Positions 1-9,222 of a stretch of DNA of 64,000 nucleotides are shown here, in pieces. The translations under genes were made by a program, and so were the position numbers. The notes beneath the pieces are model-generated. The model did no database searches and was not told the origin of the DNA. It saw only the letters and a list, made by a program, of their open reading frames with translations. Within the stretch, counting starts at the first letter, position 1. Each line of letters opens with the position of its first letter. This DNA comes from Limnomonas spitsbergensis (Eukaryota; Chlorophyta; Chlorophyceae; Chlamydomonadales), in assembly GCA_037349105.1 (NCBI GenBank), contig JAYJMM010000113.1, forward strand, positions 4,278,001 through 4,342,000, written 5' to 3'.

Positions 1-1470
1 AAGGGAGCAGGTCGACCAAGTTACCACGGTGAGGGGTGTTGTGGCAATGTGGATGACGGGCATTTATTTGACTAAGGCAAGTTTCAGACTCTAGTGCAAG
101 GAGGAGCCGGGCACTTGTGTCAAAGAGGGGGTCGGTATTAGGATGGACGGTGGTGGGGAACTCTGGAGAATTTAGCAGGCGCATGAGGAAACGTCGTGCA
201 AAGCAGAGGACAGTGATGGTATGTAAACGGGCGGATATTTTCTTCTGGACAGTTCTTGGGAGGTAGCATTGTCGGGGGCGGGCTTGGCCACAAGGGTTTG
301 GAGGGGCAACAGTTCTGGTTGGGCAACACTGCTTCATGATCAACAAGGCCGCATCGAGGAGATCTGTGTGGGAGGAGGCGAGCGATGGGATGTCAAGCTG
401 AAGGTCTTTGATTATCTGTTTACATGCTGTCCAAGGGATGGAGGGGCGGGTGCCACAAGAGGTCCGAGGTACATCTTGGTATATGCGGTCTAAGAGGTGG
501 GTGCTGTGTGCCAATAGGGAGTCACACGCTGTGAATAGATTGGTGTTCAGTTTTTGGCGAGTAATATCTAGGTTGGGTTTGGGTATGGGCTGTTTAATTT
601 CAGTGGGACGAGCAATGGGGGCAGGTGGACAGGGGTGGGGTTTAGTGGTCTGATAAAGGAGAGGTTGGGACGGGGAAGATGGGACTGGAGACCTGAGGAT
701 CGGAAGCATAGCCTTGGGGCAGGTAATACTGAGTGGCAGGTGATCTGAGAAATATTGGCAAAAGGTAGGGACATGGCATGTCACGTCTGTCATACTTGTG
801 TAAGTAGAGCGGGGGAGGTTGGTAGAGAGGAGGATATCATCGATCATAGATGGCCTGCACTGTGAGTTGTGGGGGTAATGGGTAGTGTGCTGAGTAGAGG
901 AAGCATTGATGGGGTGAGGTTGCTGGCATGGAGGAAAGAGCTGAAGCCAGGGTGCATGACAGGGCCTAGATGATGATTAAAGTCTCCGCTGATGATAAAG
1001 AAGTGTGAGACTGGGTCATGGGTAGCGATTTGGGATGCAATGTAGTCCATGCATGCAACTTTGAGGATGGCGTGGCCGGGGCATGTAGACACTTAGAACA
1101 TGGAGGACCATATTATTGGCCATGGGCAGGGAAACATGTATGCAGTAGCCTGTGAGGCTGGTAGGGATCGTTTGGCGTTTGAATAGAGGGTGCTGGGTGT
1201 ATTTTTTGTGTATAGCTAGGAGAACTTCACCTGGTGCAGCAGCTCCTGGCCGGCATCGAGAGAGGTCCGTGGGGTTAAGTAAGCTGCTGAAAAAAAGAGC
1301 GTAGGACGCGAAAATCGAGAAAGTTTTACGAAGCTGAGTATGCTGGGATGAAAAGATATGTGTTTCCTGTCCAAAGAGAAAGTGTGGGCATTTGGAATTG
1401 ACGAGGTCGGACAGGTCTCGTAAGTTAGAACGTAGTCCTTGGTGATGAAAAGTAGTTAAAGAAATGGATT
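1..1470 (-). pseudogene. APE-type (EEP) endonuclease region of a LINE ORF2, frameshifted and truncated
   Basis: Read on the minus strand, the first block (about 1465-1100) gives LSDLVNSKCPHFLFGQETHI, the usual EEP start with the QETH metal-binding segment, and reaches HVLSVYMP. A frame change then leads into 1092-844, which contains FFIISGDFNHHL, the GDFN motif. A second frame change near 900 leads to PSMIDDILLS and then CQYFSDHLPLSI, the terminal SDH motif. From about 800 to base 1 the frame stays open for some 265 codons, the linker that precedes reverse transcriptase in such proteins. EEP enzymes nick target DNA to prime reverse transcription. Two frame changes argue for a dead copy, although assembly errors could also produce them. 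Confidence 0.65.
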
Positions 1471-1495
1471 TGCAATCTTGGAATGTGGAATCTGA

Positions 1496-2287
1496 TTAAG
1501 CGGGGGGGTCTTGGCCGAGGAAAAGGAGTGCGATGTACATGATCGCGATGTCGGAGGAGCAATGCGAAGCGCTGTGCTGTTTGGAGCGGCGATGGTGCGG
1601 CGGAGAAGGAGCAGTACAAGGTGATTTTGGTGATGGGTGGGGGATTGGAGCTTGGGGGACTGGTGTCACTGCTGGGAGGTGCGGGGGTGGTGCACCCTCC
1701 ACGTCAATGTCAATGATGGTGGCATATTCGGGTGGGGTAGGAGTGGCGTGCGAGGGACGAAAGTGCGAGGCCTCAAGGCAGGCTTCTAACGTAGTACTTG
1801 GGACCAGGGCAAAAACACTGCATGCTAGAGTGCGAAGGAGGGTAAGGTTATAGTGACCGTCAGGCCCGACAATGGTGGAGCGTGTGGGGTCATCAGGGTC
1901 AAGCCAAAGCCAGGCTCCGTTGTCCTTAAGGAGGGTAGATGCGTTCCCATATCCAGCCGGCTCTGTGGTGTGAACCACAAAGCCAGGGTAGGCCAATCCG
2001 TGGGACTGTTGCATGGAAATGAGAGCCATGTCTAGATCATGTATGGTGAGCTGGGAGAGGTGGGCAAGGTTAGTGGGGGTAACTATGGGTATAGATCTGT
2101 CCATGATGCGCGTCTTATTGAGATGTTGGGTTTCATGTAGCCAGAAGGAGAAGAGAGCGTCAGAAAAATTTCCTCGGGACGGGTCGTAGTAGTTTTCAGG
2201 ATGGAGCCAGAGGCGCTTGTGGTGTGGATATTTAGACCAATAGGCAGGATGTGAGGGGTGGTAGGTGGGCGCTGTAAGGCATGGGTT
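1496..2287 (-). CDS. Unrecognised retroelement-associated open frame
   Basis: Open frame of 263 codons; the first methionine is at 2104 (202 residues), but the frame is open upstream to 2287 and reads like protein there as well (LWLHPENYYDPSRGNFSDAL). The middle is rich in tryptophan, leucine and aspartate (GAWLWLDPDDPTRSTIVGP) and the last third is proline-rich. It lies between the ORF1-like frame and the endonuclease on the same strand, so it is most likely part of the same retroelement. I do not recognise the family. It could be the amino-terminal part of ORF2 separated from the endonuclease by a frameshift near 1490. Confidence 0.4.
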   Translation of the reverse strand, partial: NPCLTAPTYHPSHPAYWSKYPHHKRLWLHPENYYDPSRGNFSDALFSFWLHETQHLNKTRIMDRSIPIVTPTNLAHLSQLTIHDLDMALISMQQSHGLAYPGFVVHTTEPAGYGNASTLLKDNGAWLWLDPDDPTRSTIVGPDGHYNLTLLRTLACSVFALVPSTTLEACLEASHFRPSHATPTPPEYATIIDIDVEGAPPPHLPAVTPVPQAPIPHPSPKSPCTAPSPPHHRRSKQHSASHCSSDIAIMYIALLFLGQDPPA

Positions 2288-3210
2288 TCAGAGATGCCTC
2301 CGTTCGGGGGGCAACGTAAAGAAGGAGAAGTACTTGTAGGTCTAGGAGATAGAGGAGGGTGTTGGAGCAAGGAGATGTGGTGGGAAAGGAGACGGAGTAC
2401 GGAAGGATCTGTTTTTTTCTATGAGTTAGACGTGCTAAAAGACGCTTAGCCTTACTCAGTAGGAACCGCTGATAATGACGGTGGGGGGTGTAGCATTTTG
2501 TTATCTTTATGATCCAGAGAGATTGCAGCCATTGTTTTGTTGTGGAGCGAGTGGTAGGTTTGGGGGATATGTGGGCTGGAGGTAGAGGGAGATGAGCTGA
2601 GGGCAGAAGTGTATGTCTGGCCTGAAGGACAGCGGGGATCGGGATAGCGGGTGTAGGTTGTGAGGCTTGGGGTGAGATTAATGGAGACGGTGGGGAGTTC
2701 CCGAGCGATGGATTACAAGGGTGTGGGAGGCATAAAATATGATGTATAATCAGTGTACTGCATAGGAAACTGAGGGTGCTAGCAAATAAAATAATGTTTC
2801 CAAAGTGAACCAGGCTGTTTCATAGATGTATTCGAATATTGGTCAGGGTAACGGCATAATTATGGCTGTGGAGGCAAGGAATCTGATAACGCAGAATTGT
2901 AGTTTGCACGTGGCGTAGCCAACTTAATATCTCTGGCTGAGCGCTTGAAGACTTGGCGTTGGTGGACTTGCTAGTCCTAAAGGGCGGAATAAGGGGTGGG
3001 CAAGGGGAACGAGGGGTGAAAGGGAGTGAGAAGGGAAGATATGTGGAGGGGGGCGGGGGTGGTGTGTGATGACAAAGTGCCAGTGTGGTGGTTGTTTGGT
3101 GTTGAAAAATAGAGGTGTCAGTGGGAATGTGAAGATGAGAGCTGAATAAAACTGGAATGGAGTGTGGGGTGCATGGCAAGAGAGGGCAGCAGGAAATGGG
3201 TTCATGTTGA
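2288..3210 (-). other. Low-complexity middle of the retroelement
   Basis: Minus-strand frames here are rich in proline, serine, threonine and histidine with no domain I recognise. A frame beginning at 3227 overlaps the end of the ORF1-like frame by 17 bases, an arrangement common between ORF1 and ORF2 of LINEs, and stays open to 2820. Nothing on the plus strand looks coding. Confidence 0.3.
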
Positions 3211-4052
3211 TCAAGGGGATTCATCATTCATGGCAGGCACAAAAGGGCGTACCAGGGTCATGCGTGGCTTCTGGCGGTAGCCGCCAGAGGTGTTTGCCGG
3301 GCGCTTGTTCTGGGGCATCCGTACGGGGTGCAACGTGAGGTAATCCTGCTGGTGTTGCTCATGACGTGTCTTCTGTTTCAGGTCTGGCCGGCGGGCCATG
3401 ACCTCGGAGAAGGTTTCCCACACGCCGCTGGGGGATTGTTTTGACTCGGCAAGGATAGCGCCGAGGTTGCCGATGCTCAGGTCCAGCCACTGTCCGTAGG
3501 GATTGTTGCGGCCCCCAGGGCCGACGAGGAGTTTGTCTGAATCGATGCCGCCCACCCGGATGGTGCGGGAGAGGTTGGTGAAGAGCAGTAGATCTTCGAA
3601 GCGATCGACAGAAACGGCGTAGATTTGGCAAGGGTTCGTCTTGCATTGCAGGCGCATGTTGGTGCGCACAAGGCGGGGTGCAGAGGTAAACACTTTGTCA
3701 GCAGCCAAGAAGAGGGCTTTGACAGCCTTCAACACAACATCAGGGCGGTTGAGGTCCGGCTTGTTGGTGATGGCCACAGCAAGCTGAAATTGGGGGGGTG
3801 CGGTGTGTGTGTGCCTGCTGTCGTTGTAGAGGGCGGTCAAGAAGGACAGGTCACATGAGGGAAGGCACATGAGGGAAGGCACACGAGGGAATCACCCACT
3901 GGTATGCCTGCCCGGGGCTGGTCCGGTGTAGTAGATTGCGCCATAAGGCGTTCCATGAACGATTCTCCGAACGAAATGCCGTCGTGTAGACCAGGACGAA
4001 TCAACACAAACACAGGAATGCAAGCGTTATGTGTCATGTTGTACGGTGCCAC
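3211..4052 (-). pseudogene. ORF1-like protein of the retroelement, split by a frameshift
   Basis: Two open frames appear to be one protein: 4052-3837 (MAPYNMTHNACIPVFVLIRP at the start) and 3882-3211 (223 codons with CDLSFLTALYNDSRHTHTA near its start). They meet in a 14-bp tandem repeat (ggaaggcacatgag, about three copies at 3857-3892), and copy-number change there would cause exactly this frame change. The second part has well-mixed composition (RTIRVGGIDSDKLLVGPGG) and a basic carboxy end, as expected of an RNA-binding ORF1 product, but no zinc knuckle is visible and I do not recognise the family. A host gene captured next to the element is an alternative. Confidence 0.4.
3857..3892. repeat. 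14-bp tandem repeat at a frame break
   Basis: Near-identical copies of ggaaggcacatgag lie where the two halves of the minus-strand ORF1-like frame part company. The unit is not a multiple of three, so one gained or lost copy shifts the frame. Confidence 0.6.
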
Positions 4053-4479
4053 GCTGTCGTCTATTCTTTTGGAACAGAGCTACCCCCTGTGGATGGGGGT
4101 CTAAAAGAACATGAAGAACACGTTTTGGCAGGCCTGTCTCTGCACTGTTTTTTCGCCAATGGAAACACAAATCGTTCGGTTGCCGGCAGTTGCCTCGCTA
4201 TTCCTCCAATGGAAACGCACTGTGAAATGTAAGGGGTGATTTTTTCACGCCTTAAACCAAAACTGTTTCCACTGAAACCCGTGATGTTCACAGCAAACGT
4301 CCTGGTGCCAGAGGTCTGATCTAGGGGCGCCGATACGTTCTGCGACGATTCGTGACCTCGGAACCACAAGTGTCGCCGCTTATTTTGATCTGGCAATAGA
4401 AATGGTGTCTTTAATGACGAACGATCTTTCGCGCTGAGATGGTTCCTTAAACCAAGGCAACTAACTCACAGAATAGCTT
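4053..4479. other. Intergenic, no gene seen
   Basis: No coding frame I can support. Short related motifs (tttccactg near 4268 and ccagtggaaac near 5162) lie in inverted orientation on either side of the element at 4480-5036 and may be remains of an older inverted-repeat element. Confidence 0.4.
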
Positions 4480-5036
4480 AACAGCACGTTTCCGATTGAG
4501 GACCCCGGAACAAACGTGTGCGACGGTCTTCGGGAGATTTCCGGGGAGGGTGTTTCTGCAAACACCCCGGAGCCACACACCGGAACGTGAGGCCGCGTAA
4601 TCTTGCGTGGTTCAGGGTTTACTGCGATATTGCCGAATGTGTGCCTGTATGTTATCTGCGCTGTTGCTGCTGCTTCTGCTTCTGCTGCTGATGATAATGA
4701 TGATGATAGGGATGACTCGCTCGCGGAGTGACCAAGGCCGAGGCGGCCCGCGGCCTTTCTGCAGGGCCGCCCCCATCACTACCGCCCGATAAGTTCATGG
4801 GAAGAAAATGCGGCGATTCATATCTATAAACAAAAGCTATTCGAAGGCCTGAAAACTCTCCGGGGTCTTTGGAATTTCCGGGGAGAGGGGGGGGGTCCCC
4901 GGAAAAACAAGAGACGTACTGTACGACTCTTGGTGATCTAAAGGCTCCGGAGATTTTCCGGGGTCCAGTGTTTCAGCTCAAAACACACCGGAAACACCCC
5001 GGAAAGTTTCCGGGGTCCAATCAGAAACGTGCTGTT
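4480..5036 (+). mobile_element. Short TIR element, family A, copy 1
   Basis: The ends are inverted repeats: the left begins aacagcacgtttccgattg and the right ends caatcagaaacgtgctgtt. Inside are several ccccgga/tccgggg palindromic motifs and a CTG/ATG microsatellite (4660-4712). A second copy lies in reverse orientation at 27105-28401, where a different element is inserted into it. There is no coding capacity, so it is non-autonomous. A clear target duplication is not visible (TA on both sides is possible here), so the superfamily is unassigned. Confidence 0.6.
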
Positions 5037-5178
5037 AACCTGGTCATTGACGAGGTATAGGCTATTCTTGAATGCGTGGTTTCAGAAAGGCCTAAACCGT
5101 GTCGGTTTGCGGCAGTTGGGTCGAAATTGGGCCTTAAACCGCGTCGGTTGCCCGACAGAATACCAGTGGAAACACGAC

Positions 5179-5737
5179 CTTAGTCCAAGTCGGGTGGGCT
5201 AGAGAATCATAACTCGCCACGTTGGCATGCTTTGTGGACTCCTTGATCGCCAGCGTGGCGACCAACAACTTCCAGCGTTTCGCCTAGTTTGCCGTTCGCC
5301 TAGCACACCGCCATGCGGTCATTGACGCGGCTCATTACCGAGGTTGCAAATGCTGGGCAGCAGTAGGCACTGGGGCATTCGTAGGTGGCTGCTGAGCTAT
5401 GGTATGCCACCTACTAGCAGATAGATGGCTCGCGTTAGGTCCTACTGAGTTTCAAGGTAAGAGTTGATTACGATAACTCCTGATCGGGCTACCTATTTAT
5501 AGCATGGAGCGGCGGATGATGAGCGATCTGTGGGCCAACTTGTGCACATGATTGGAACATAATTGATCGCACGCTCGACCATGGATCATACCGCTTCGAG
5601 CATGCAAGGGGTTTCGAGCGCAACGGTGGCGAGAAGTTAATATTATCTCGCTCGTCACCACGCTGACGATCCAGAAGTCGACCTGGCATGCCAACGTGGC
5701 GAGTGATGATTCTCTAGCCCACCCGACTTGGACCAAG
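5179..5737. mobile_element. MITE-like element with about 50-bp terminal inverted repeats
   Basis: Left arm from 5183 (gtccaagtcgggtgggctag...) and right arm ending near 5733 are inverted copies across roughly 50 bp, with one visible mismatch in the stretch agagaatcat(a/c)actcgcc and near identity through acgttggcatgc. Nothing in the 560 bp between looks coding. No flanking target duplication is visible, so superfamily cannot be given. Confidence 0.6.
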
Positions 5738-7620
5738 TTTAAGCCCCCCCGGCGACAGTGAGTCCCGGACACCGGTCCCGGAGCCAGTATCCCCGAGGGC
5801 CCTACATCTAACTTTTGTCTAGCTTGTAGTGGCACCGCTTCCGAAGGTTATGGGAATCGTTGAGTAATCAGATAACCTAGATAAGGTTCAAGAAAGGAAA
5901 AGGGGAGAAAGACGACCATAAGATTTAGTAGCGCGAGAATCTTATCCTCTGCTTAATCGCTGCAAGACTGGGCACCCCCGCCGCCCTTGAAAAATCTGCA
6001 GGGGCAAGACCATAAGCAGCGCGAGAATCTCATCTAAAAAGATTTAGGAAGTATTTAAACCATTGTTTTTTTGCCTCGAGCATAAAGCGTTTCTTTTTTT
6101 TGGAAGGGCACCTTAGCAGTTCCGATGATTCTAAAAAGCGCGTACCGTCCTGGGACCCTAAATTAAATCGAGGGGCTACAAAACTAGCATCCTCGAAGTG
6201 GAGGGCTAGTTTTGGGCGCCTTTGGTGCAGCAGTGTAGACCCCGGGTAACCCTTCGAATTAAATCTTGGTCCCATAAAGTAGAAGCGCGCTGCGTCTTTT
6301 AAGAGTAGAAGAAGTGGAGCTCCGCTTCTTCTACTCTTTAAAGACGTGTACGCGCATTACCTTATGGGACTAAGCTTTGCGTGCACTTCGTTTAGAAGAT
6401 TTACGGAAAATGTTAGACCATTCAAAATCTCACCTACCGGAAATCTTGTTAACCGAGCAAAATCTCATCCATAAGATTTTGCATGGTCGGTTATGCCTTC
6501 CATAAAATTTTGCATGGTCAATCGCTTAGCATAGCGCCGCCCCCAAACAAGATTGGGCCAAGCAGACCATGCAGGCCCAAGAACCCCCCCCATAGGGGTA
6601 AAGCCTTTTCCTGCTTGGGGGCCCCCCCCTTTGTGGGGAGGCCAGTCTTGCAAACGGGTCCGGAGAAAGACCCCCTAAGATTAAGCAGAATCTTATGGGG
6701 GCAGAAGCCTTCCCCGGGAAAGAGTAAGGGGTCGCAGTGACCAGGCCCAATTGTTTATCCAAAACACAGGTCTCCGCAACGTCGTAAGACAATATATGTT
6801 TGATGCAATAACTCAGCATAGAAATAAACAAAAATCGATTTTGGTCTGGTCTAATTATTTATAAGCTTTAGTAAAACAATCATAAATGTAATGATTATAG
6901 ATATCTTTGAATTCTGATTTAATATTAAACCAATAATTCCATTCTCCACTACTTAAGAACCAACGACGATTTCTTGGATTGTAAAATTGTTCCGAATCAG
7001 GTTAATCTATATTTATATCACCATTCCCTTTTGGACCCTTAACAAATGTATATCATGCAAAATCGCTTAGCGTAGCTAAAAACAAGACTGGCCCCAGTCT
7101 TGCAAAGTATCCCCGAGATTTTGCTTGGGATCCCTCCCTAAACTAAAAAGGCCAGAATCTCTGCGCAAAAAAAAGTTGTTATTTTTGATGACATGAGTAA
7201 TGTAGTGGTAGTTTGACTTAAAAGAGTATGACTTATTCCGAGTCGAATAGGTCAGTAAGTTTTAAATCGTCGTATAAACCAAAATAAATCTTTTTGTGAC
7301 TGGGGGGAAATCTTAATCTTCTGCTGCTTATGATGTTTTTGGAAAAAACACAAGCAGACCATGCAAAATCGCTTAGCGTAGCTAAAAACAAGACTGGCCC
7401 CCAAGCAAAGAAGGGATATAAGATTACGAAGTCCCACTCATATTGAAAAGCGGAATCTTATCCATCCCTTGCTTGGGCCCTCCCTTCGGGAGGAGAAGGG
7501 CGGGTCCGGGGGGCAGGTCAAGCGAAAATGCAACTTCGTGGGAGTTGGGACCAGAAAATTGATCAAAGAGAGTTTGTCGCTCCTAGTGGTATAGCTTAAG
7601 CTTAAGCTAGAGGTTTGTCG
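5738..7620. other. Organelle-like block (possible NUPT/NUMT)
   Basis: Base composition and vocabulary change here. GC-rich runs (cccccccc, gggcccccccc) alternate with very AT-rich stretches (6840-7060). A phrase containing atcgcttagc(g/a)tagc and aacaagactggcc recurs near 6517, 7054 and 7358, and atgcaaaat and agaccatgc recur in both orientations. Such dispersed short palindromic repeats between AT-rich coding pieces are typical of chlorophyte organelle genomes. Together with the AT-rich coding remnant at 6855-7001 this suggests an inserted organelle fragment. Identity with a real plastome or chondriome was not tested. Confidence 0.45.
6855..7001 (-). pseudogene. AT-rich organelle-type coding remnant, carboxy end
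   Basis: Minus-strand frame of 48 codons ending in TAA, with strongly AT-biased codons (AAT, TAT, AAA) unlike the nuclear exons in the window. It reads SEQFYNPRNRRWFLSSGEWN followed by more aromatic and lysine/asparagine-rich residues. The tone is that of a chlorophyte plastid open frame (ycf1- or ftsH/ycf2-like carboxy ends come to mind), but I cannot name it. An in-frame stop lies immediately upstream, so only the tail is present. Confidence 0.4.
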
Positions 7621-8059
7621 TAGCAGGGCGGCAATTTTTACAGACCTTAATCTAACTTTTCTGCACGAGTTACTGCGGCCGCCGCGTGAATGCTTGTTGG
7701 TCGTGTGCCTCTCCTGTTCATGTTCGCCTTTTCCCAGCTGACGATGAGGGGCTGAGGGCCACATACACGCACATATGGACTGTTTTTTTACTCTTTGTGT
7801 TGGCGTATCAGATTTTATAGGGTTTGGAGGACACTTTGTGAAGTCCAAGCTAATTATGAGTCATCATCCTACAGTTTACCATTTGCGGTACCGAACAGAT
7901 AATATAATATTGATGTTCAGTGGCTCCAATTGTGCTTCAACGCGCTGTTTTCTTGGAACCACTCCAGGCAATTGCATGCGTCCATTAGGTCTGCTTCTGT
8001 TGCTCTAGGGATGTCTGTGACCCTAGTAGGAGATTGTTGGAAGGAGCGTGATCCTATCA
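7621..8059. other. Intergenic, no gene seen
   Basis: No supported coding frame, repeat or RNA gene. The only marked feature is a short cttaagcttaag palindrome just upstream, near 7590. Confidence 0.4.
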
Positions 8060-8067
8060 TGGGCTGG
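8060..8067 (+). repeat. Left target-site duplication of the hAT-type element
   Basis: tgggctgg, identical to 8901-8908 on the other side of the element. Confidence 0.85.
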
Positions 8068-8900
8068 CAGGGACACAGGATACGGCCCGTATGGGCCAAA
8101 AATCCCGTATCGTAACGTATCGTACCGTAACGTATCGTTACGGTCCACTACGGTGCACCGACTGAAAATCCGCACTTCTTGAGTATGTGTGGATTGACCG
8201 CGCTGAGATTCCACACAGCGACACGGCCATCGCTAGTGATAAACCCAGCAACTCGTGCATTGCACATTTGCAGCGAAAAAATATGCTTCTACTTTACAAT
8301 GGCATAGTGAGTTTGTGAGCACAGAGTGTAGGGAATAGACGCAAGTCATGTTCGGACAGCCCGTTCGAAATTTCGTGGATACTAATGCACCCATTTAACG
8401 CTTGGGGATCTTTCATTTGTCTCATGTTTAACTTCCGATGAACTAACACTTCAGGAGCTCACGGATTTCAAGCCTGCAGCTCAGCTGCTCAGCTAGTCAG
8501 ATGTAACAGATCATGAGGTGGGAGAGTGAGACGTAAGAGGAACTGACTCAAGTACTCAACTGAGAGGGGATGTGCTAGGTGCTTATACAGACTGGTGAAA
8601 TTAGGAGTTTTTTTATCTATCATTGCCAGGATGATTGTCTGCTTAAACTAGCATTCTGAATGGTCAATCTGCATGCATACATGGTGACCTTTAGGGGTTA
8701 CTTGGGGGCCATGCAAGATTGCATGGGGGCTGGCATGCAGCCATGCATGCCGCTTTGGGCAATGGCACCTCCACCTCAAATGTGGGATTTGGGGGGGGGG
8801 AGGTCGTATTGAATCCCGTATCGGGCCAAAGGCTCGTATCGTAATGTAACGTATCGTAACGTAACGTGATACCGTAACCCGTTCCCTGTATGTGTCCCTG
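8068..8900. mobile_element. hAT-type non-autonomous transposon with 8-bp target duplication
   Basis: The element starts CAGGGACACA and ends TGTGTCCCTG, inverted ends of the hAT type. It is flanked by a perfect 8-bp direct repeat, tgggctgg, at 8060-8067 and 8901-8908. Both subterminal regions carry clustered repeats of the kind cgtatcgtaacg in inverted orientation (8095-8150 and 8815-8880), as expected for transposase-binding arrays. The 833 bp contain no transposase, so mobility would depend on an enzyme supplied elsewhere. The intact duplication and the matching ends suggest a fairly recent insertion. Confidence 0.85.
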
Positions 8901-8908
8901 TGGGCTGG
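8901..8908 (+). repeat. Right target-site duplication of the hAT-type element
   Basis: tgggctgg, identical to 8060-8067. Confidence 0.85.
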
Positions 8909-9222
8909 TCAATATTAGTGCAATCATTGCAACGAACGGTGCAGTCCTGCGTTATGACAGCATGCCCTGTCAGGAAGGGAATACCTCCTATGATTGTTTT
9001 TGGTGTATCGAGGCCAGGATCGTGGGCCAGGGTCAGAGACCTCTGGTCAGGACGTAGGCAATCAAATTTTGGATCCAGGGCATCCTACCGTCGCAGGCAG
9101 ATCTGGATCCAGAAAGCCAGCGAACTAGGAGCGAACTGGCCAGTGGCCACCCCGTTCAGGCACCTCCACCTGAAGAGTAACAAATGGGCTTTTCGACTTG
9201 AAAGTACCCATATTGGCCACAA
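8909..9222. other. Upstream region of the INSIG-like gene
   Basis: No coding frame recognised. It presumably holds the promoter and 5' leader of the gene that starts at 9223; no TATA box stands out. Confidence 0.35.

Larger units (their letters stand above)
1..4052 (-). mobile_element. Decayed non-LTR retrotransposon, 5' and middle part
   Basis: Minus-strand element reading from about 4052 down to the left edge. In order it holds an ORF1-like frame (4052-3211), a proline/serine/threonine-rich zone (about 3210-2290), a second open frame (2287-1496) and an APE-type (EEP) endonuclease that continues off the window at base 1. The reverse transcriptase expected downstream of the endonuclease would lie outside the window. 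The endonuclease assignment comes from visible motifs (see its own entry); the other frames are assigned by position. Frameshifts in at least three places show that it is not intact. No tail or target duplication can be seen because the 3' end is missing. Confidence 0.6.

Noticed and set aside
4607..4792. Hydrophobic leucine/methionine-rich small protein
   Set aside because: The leucine and methionine runs are the CTG/ATG microsatellite of the family-A element; the second copy has a different repeat number and no conserved ends.
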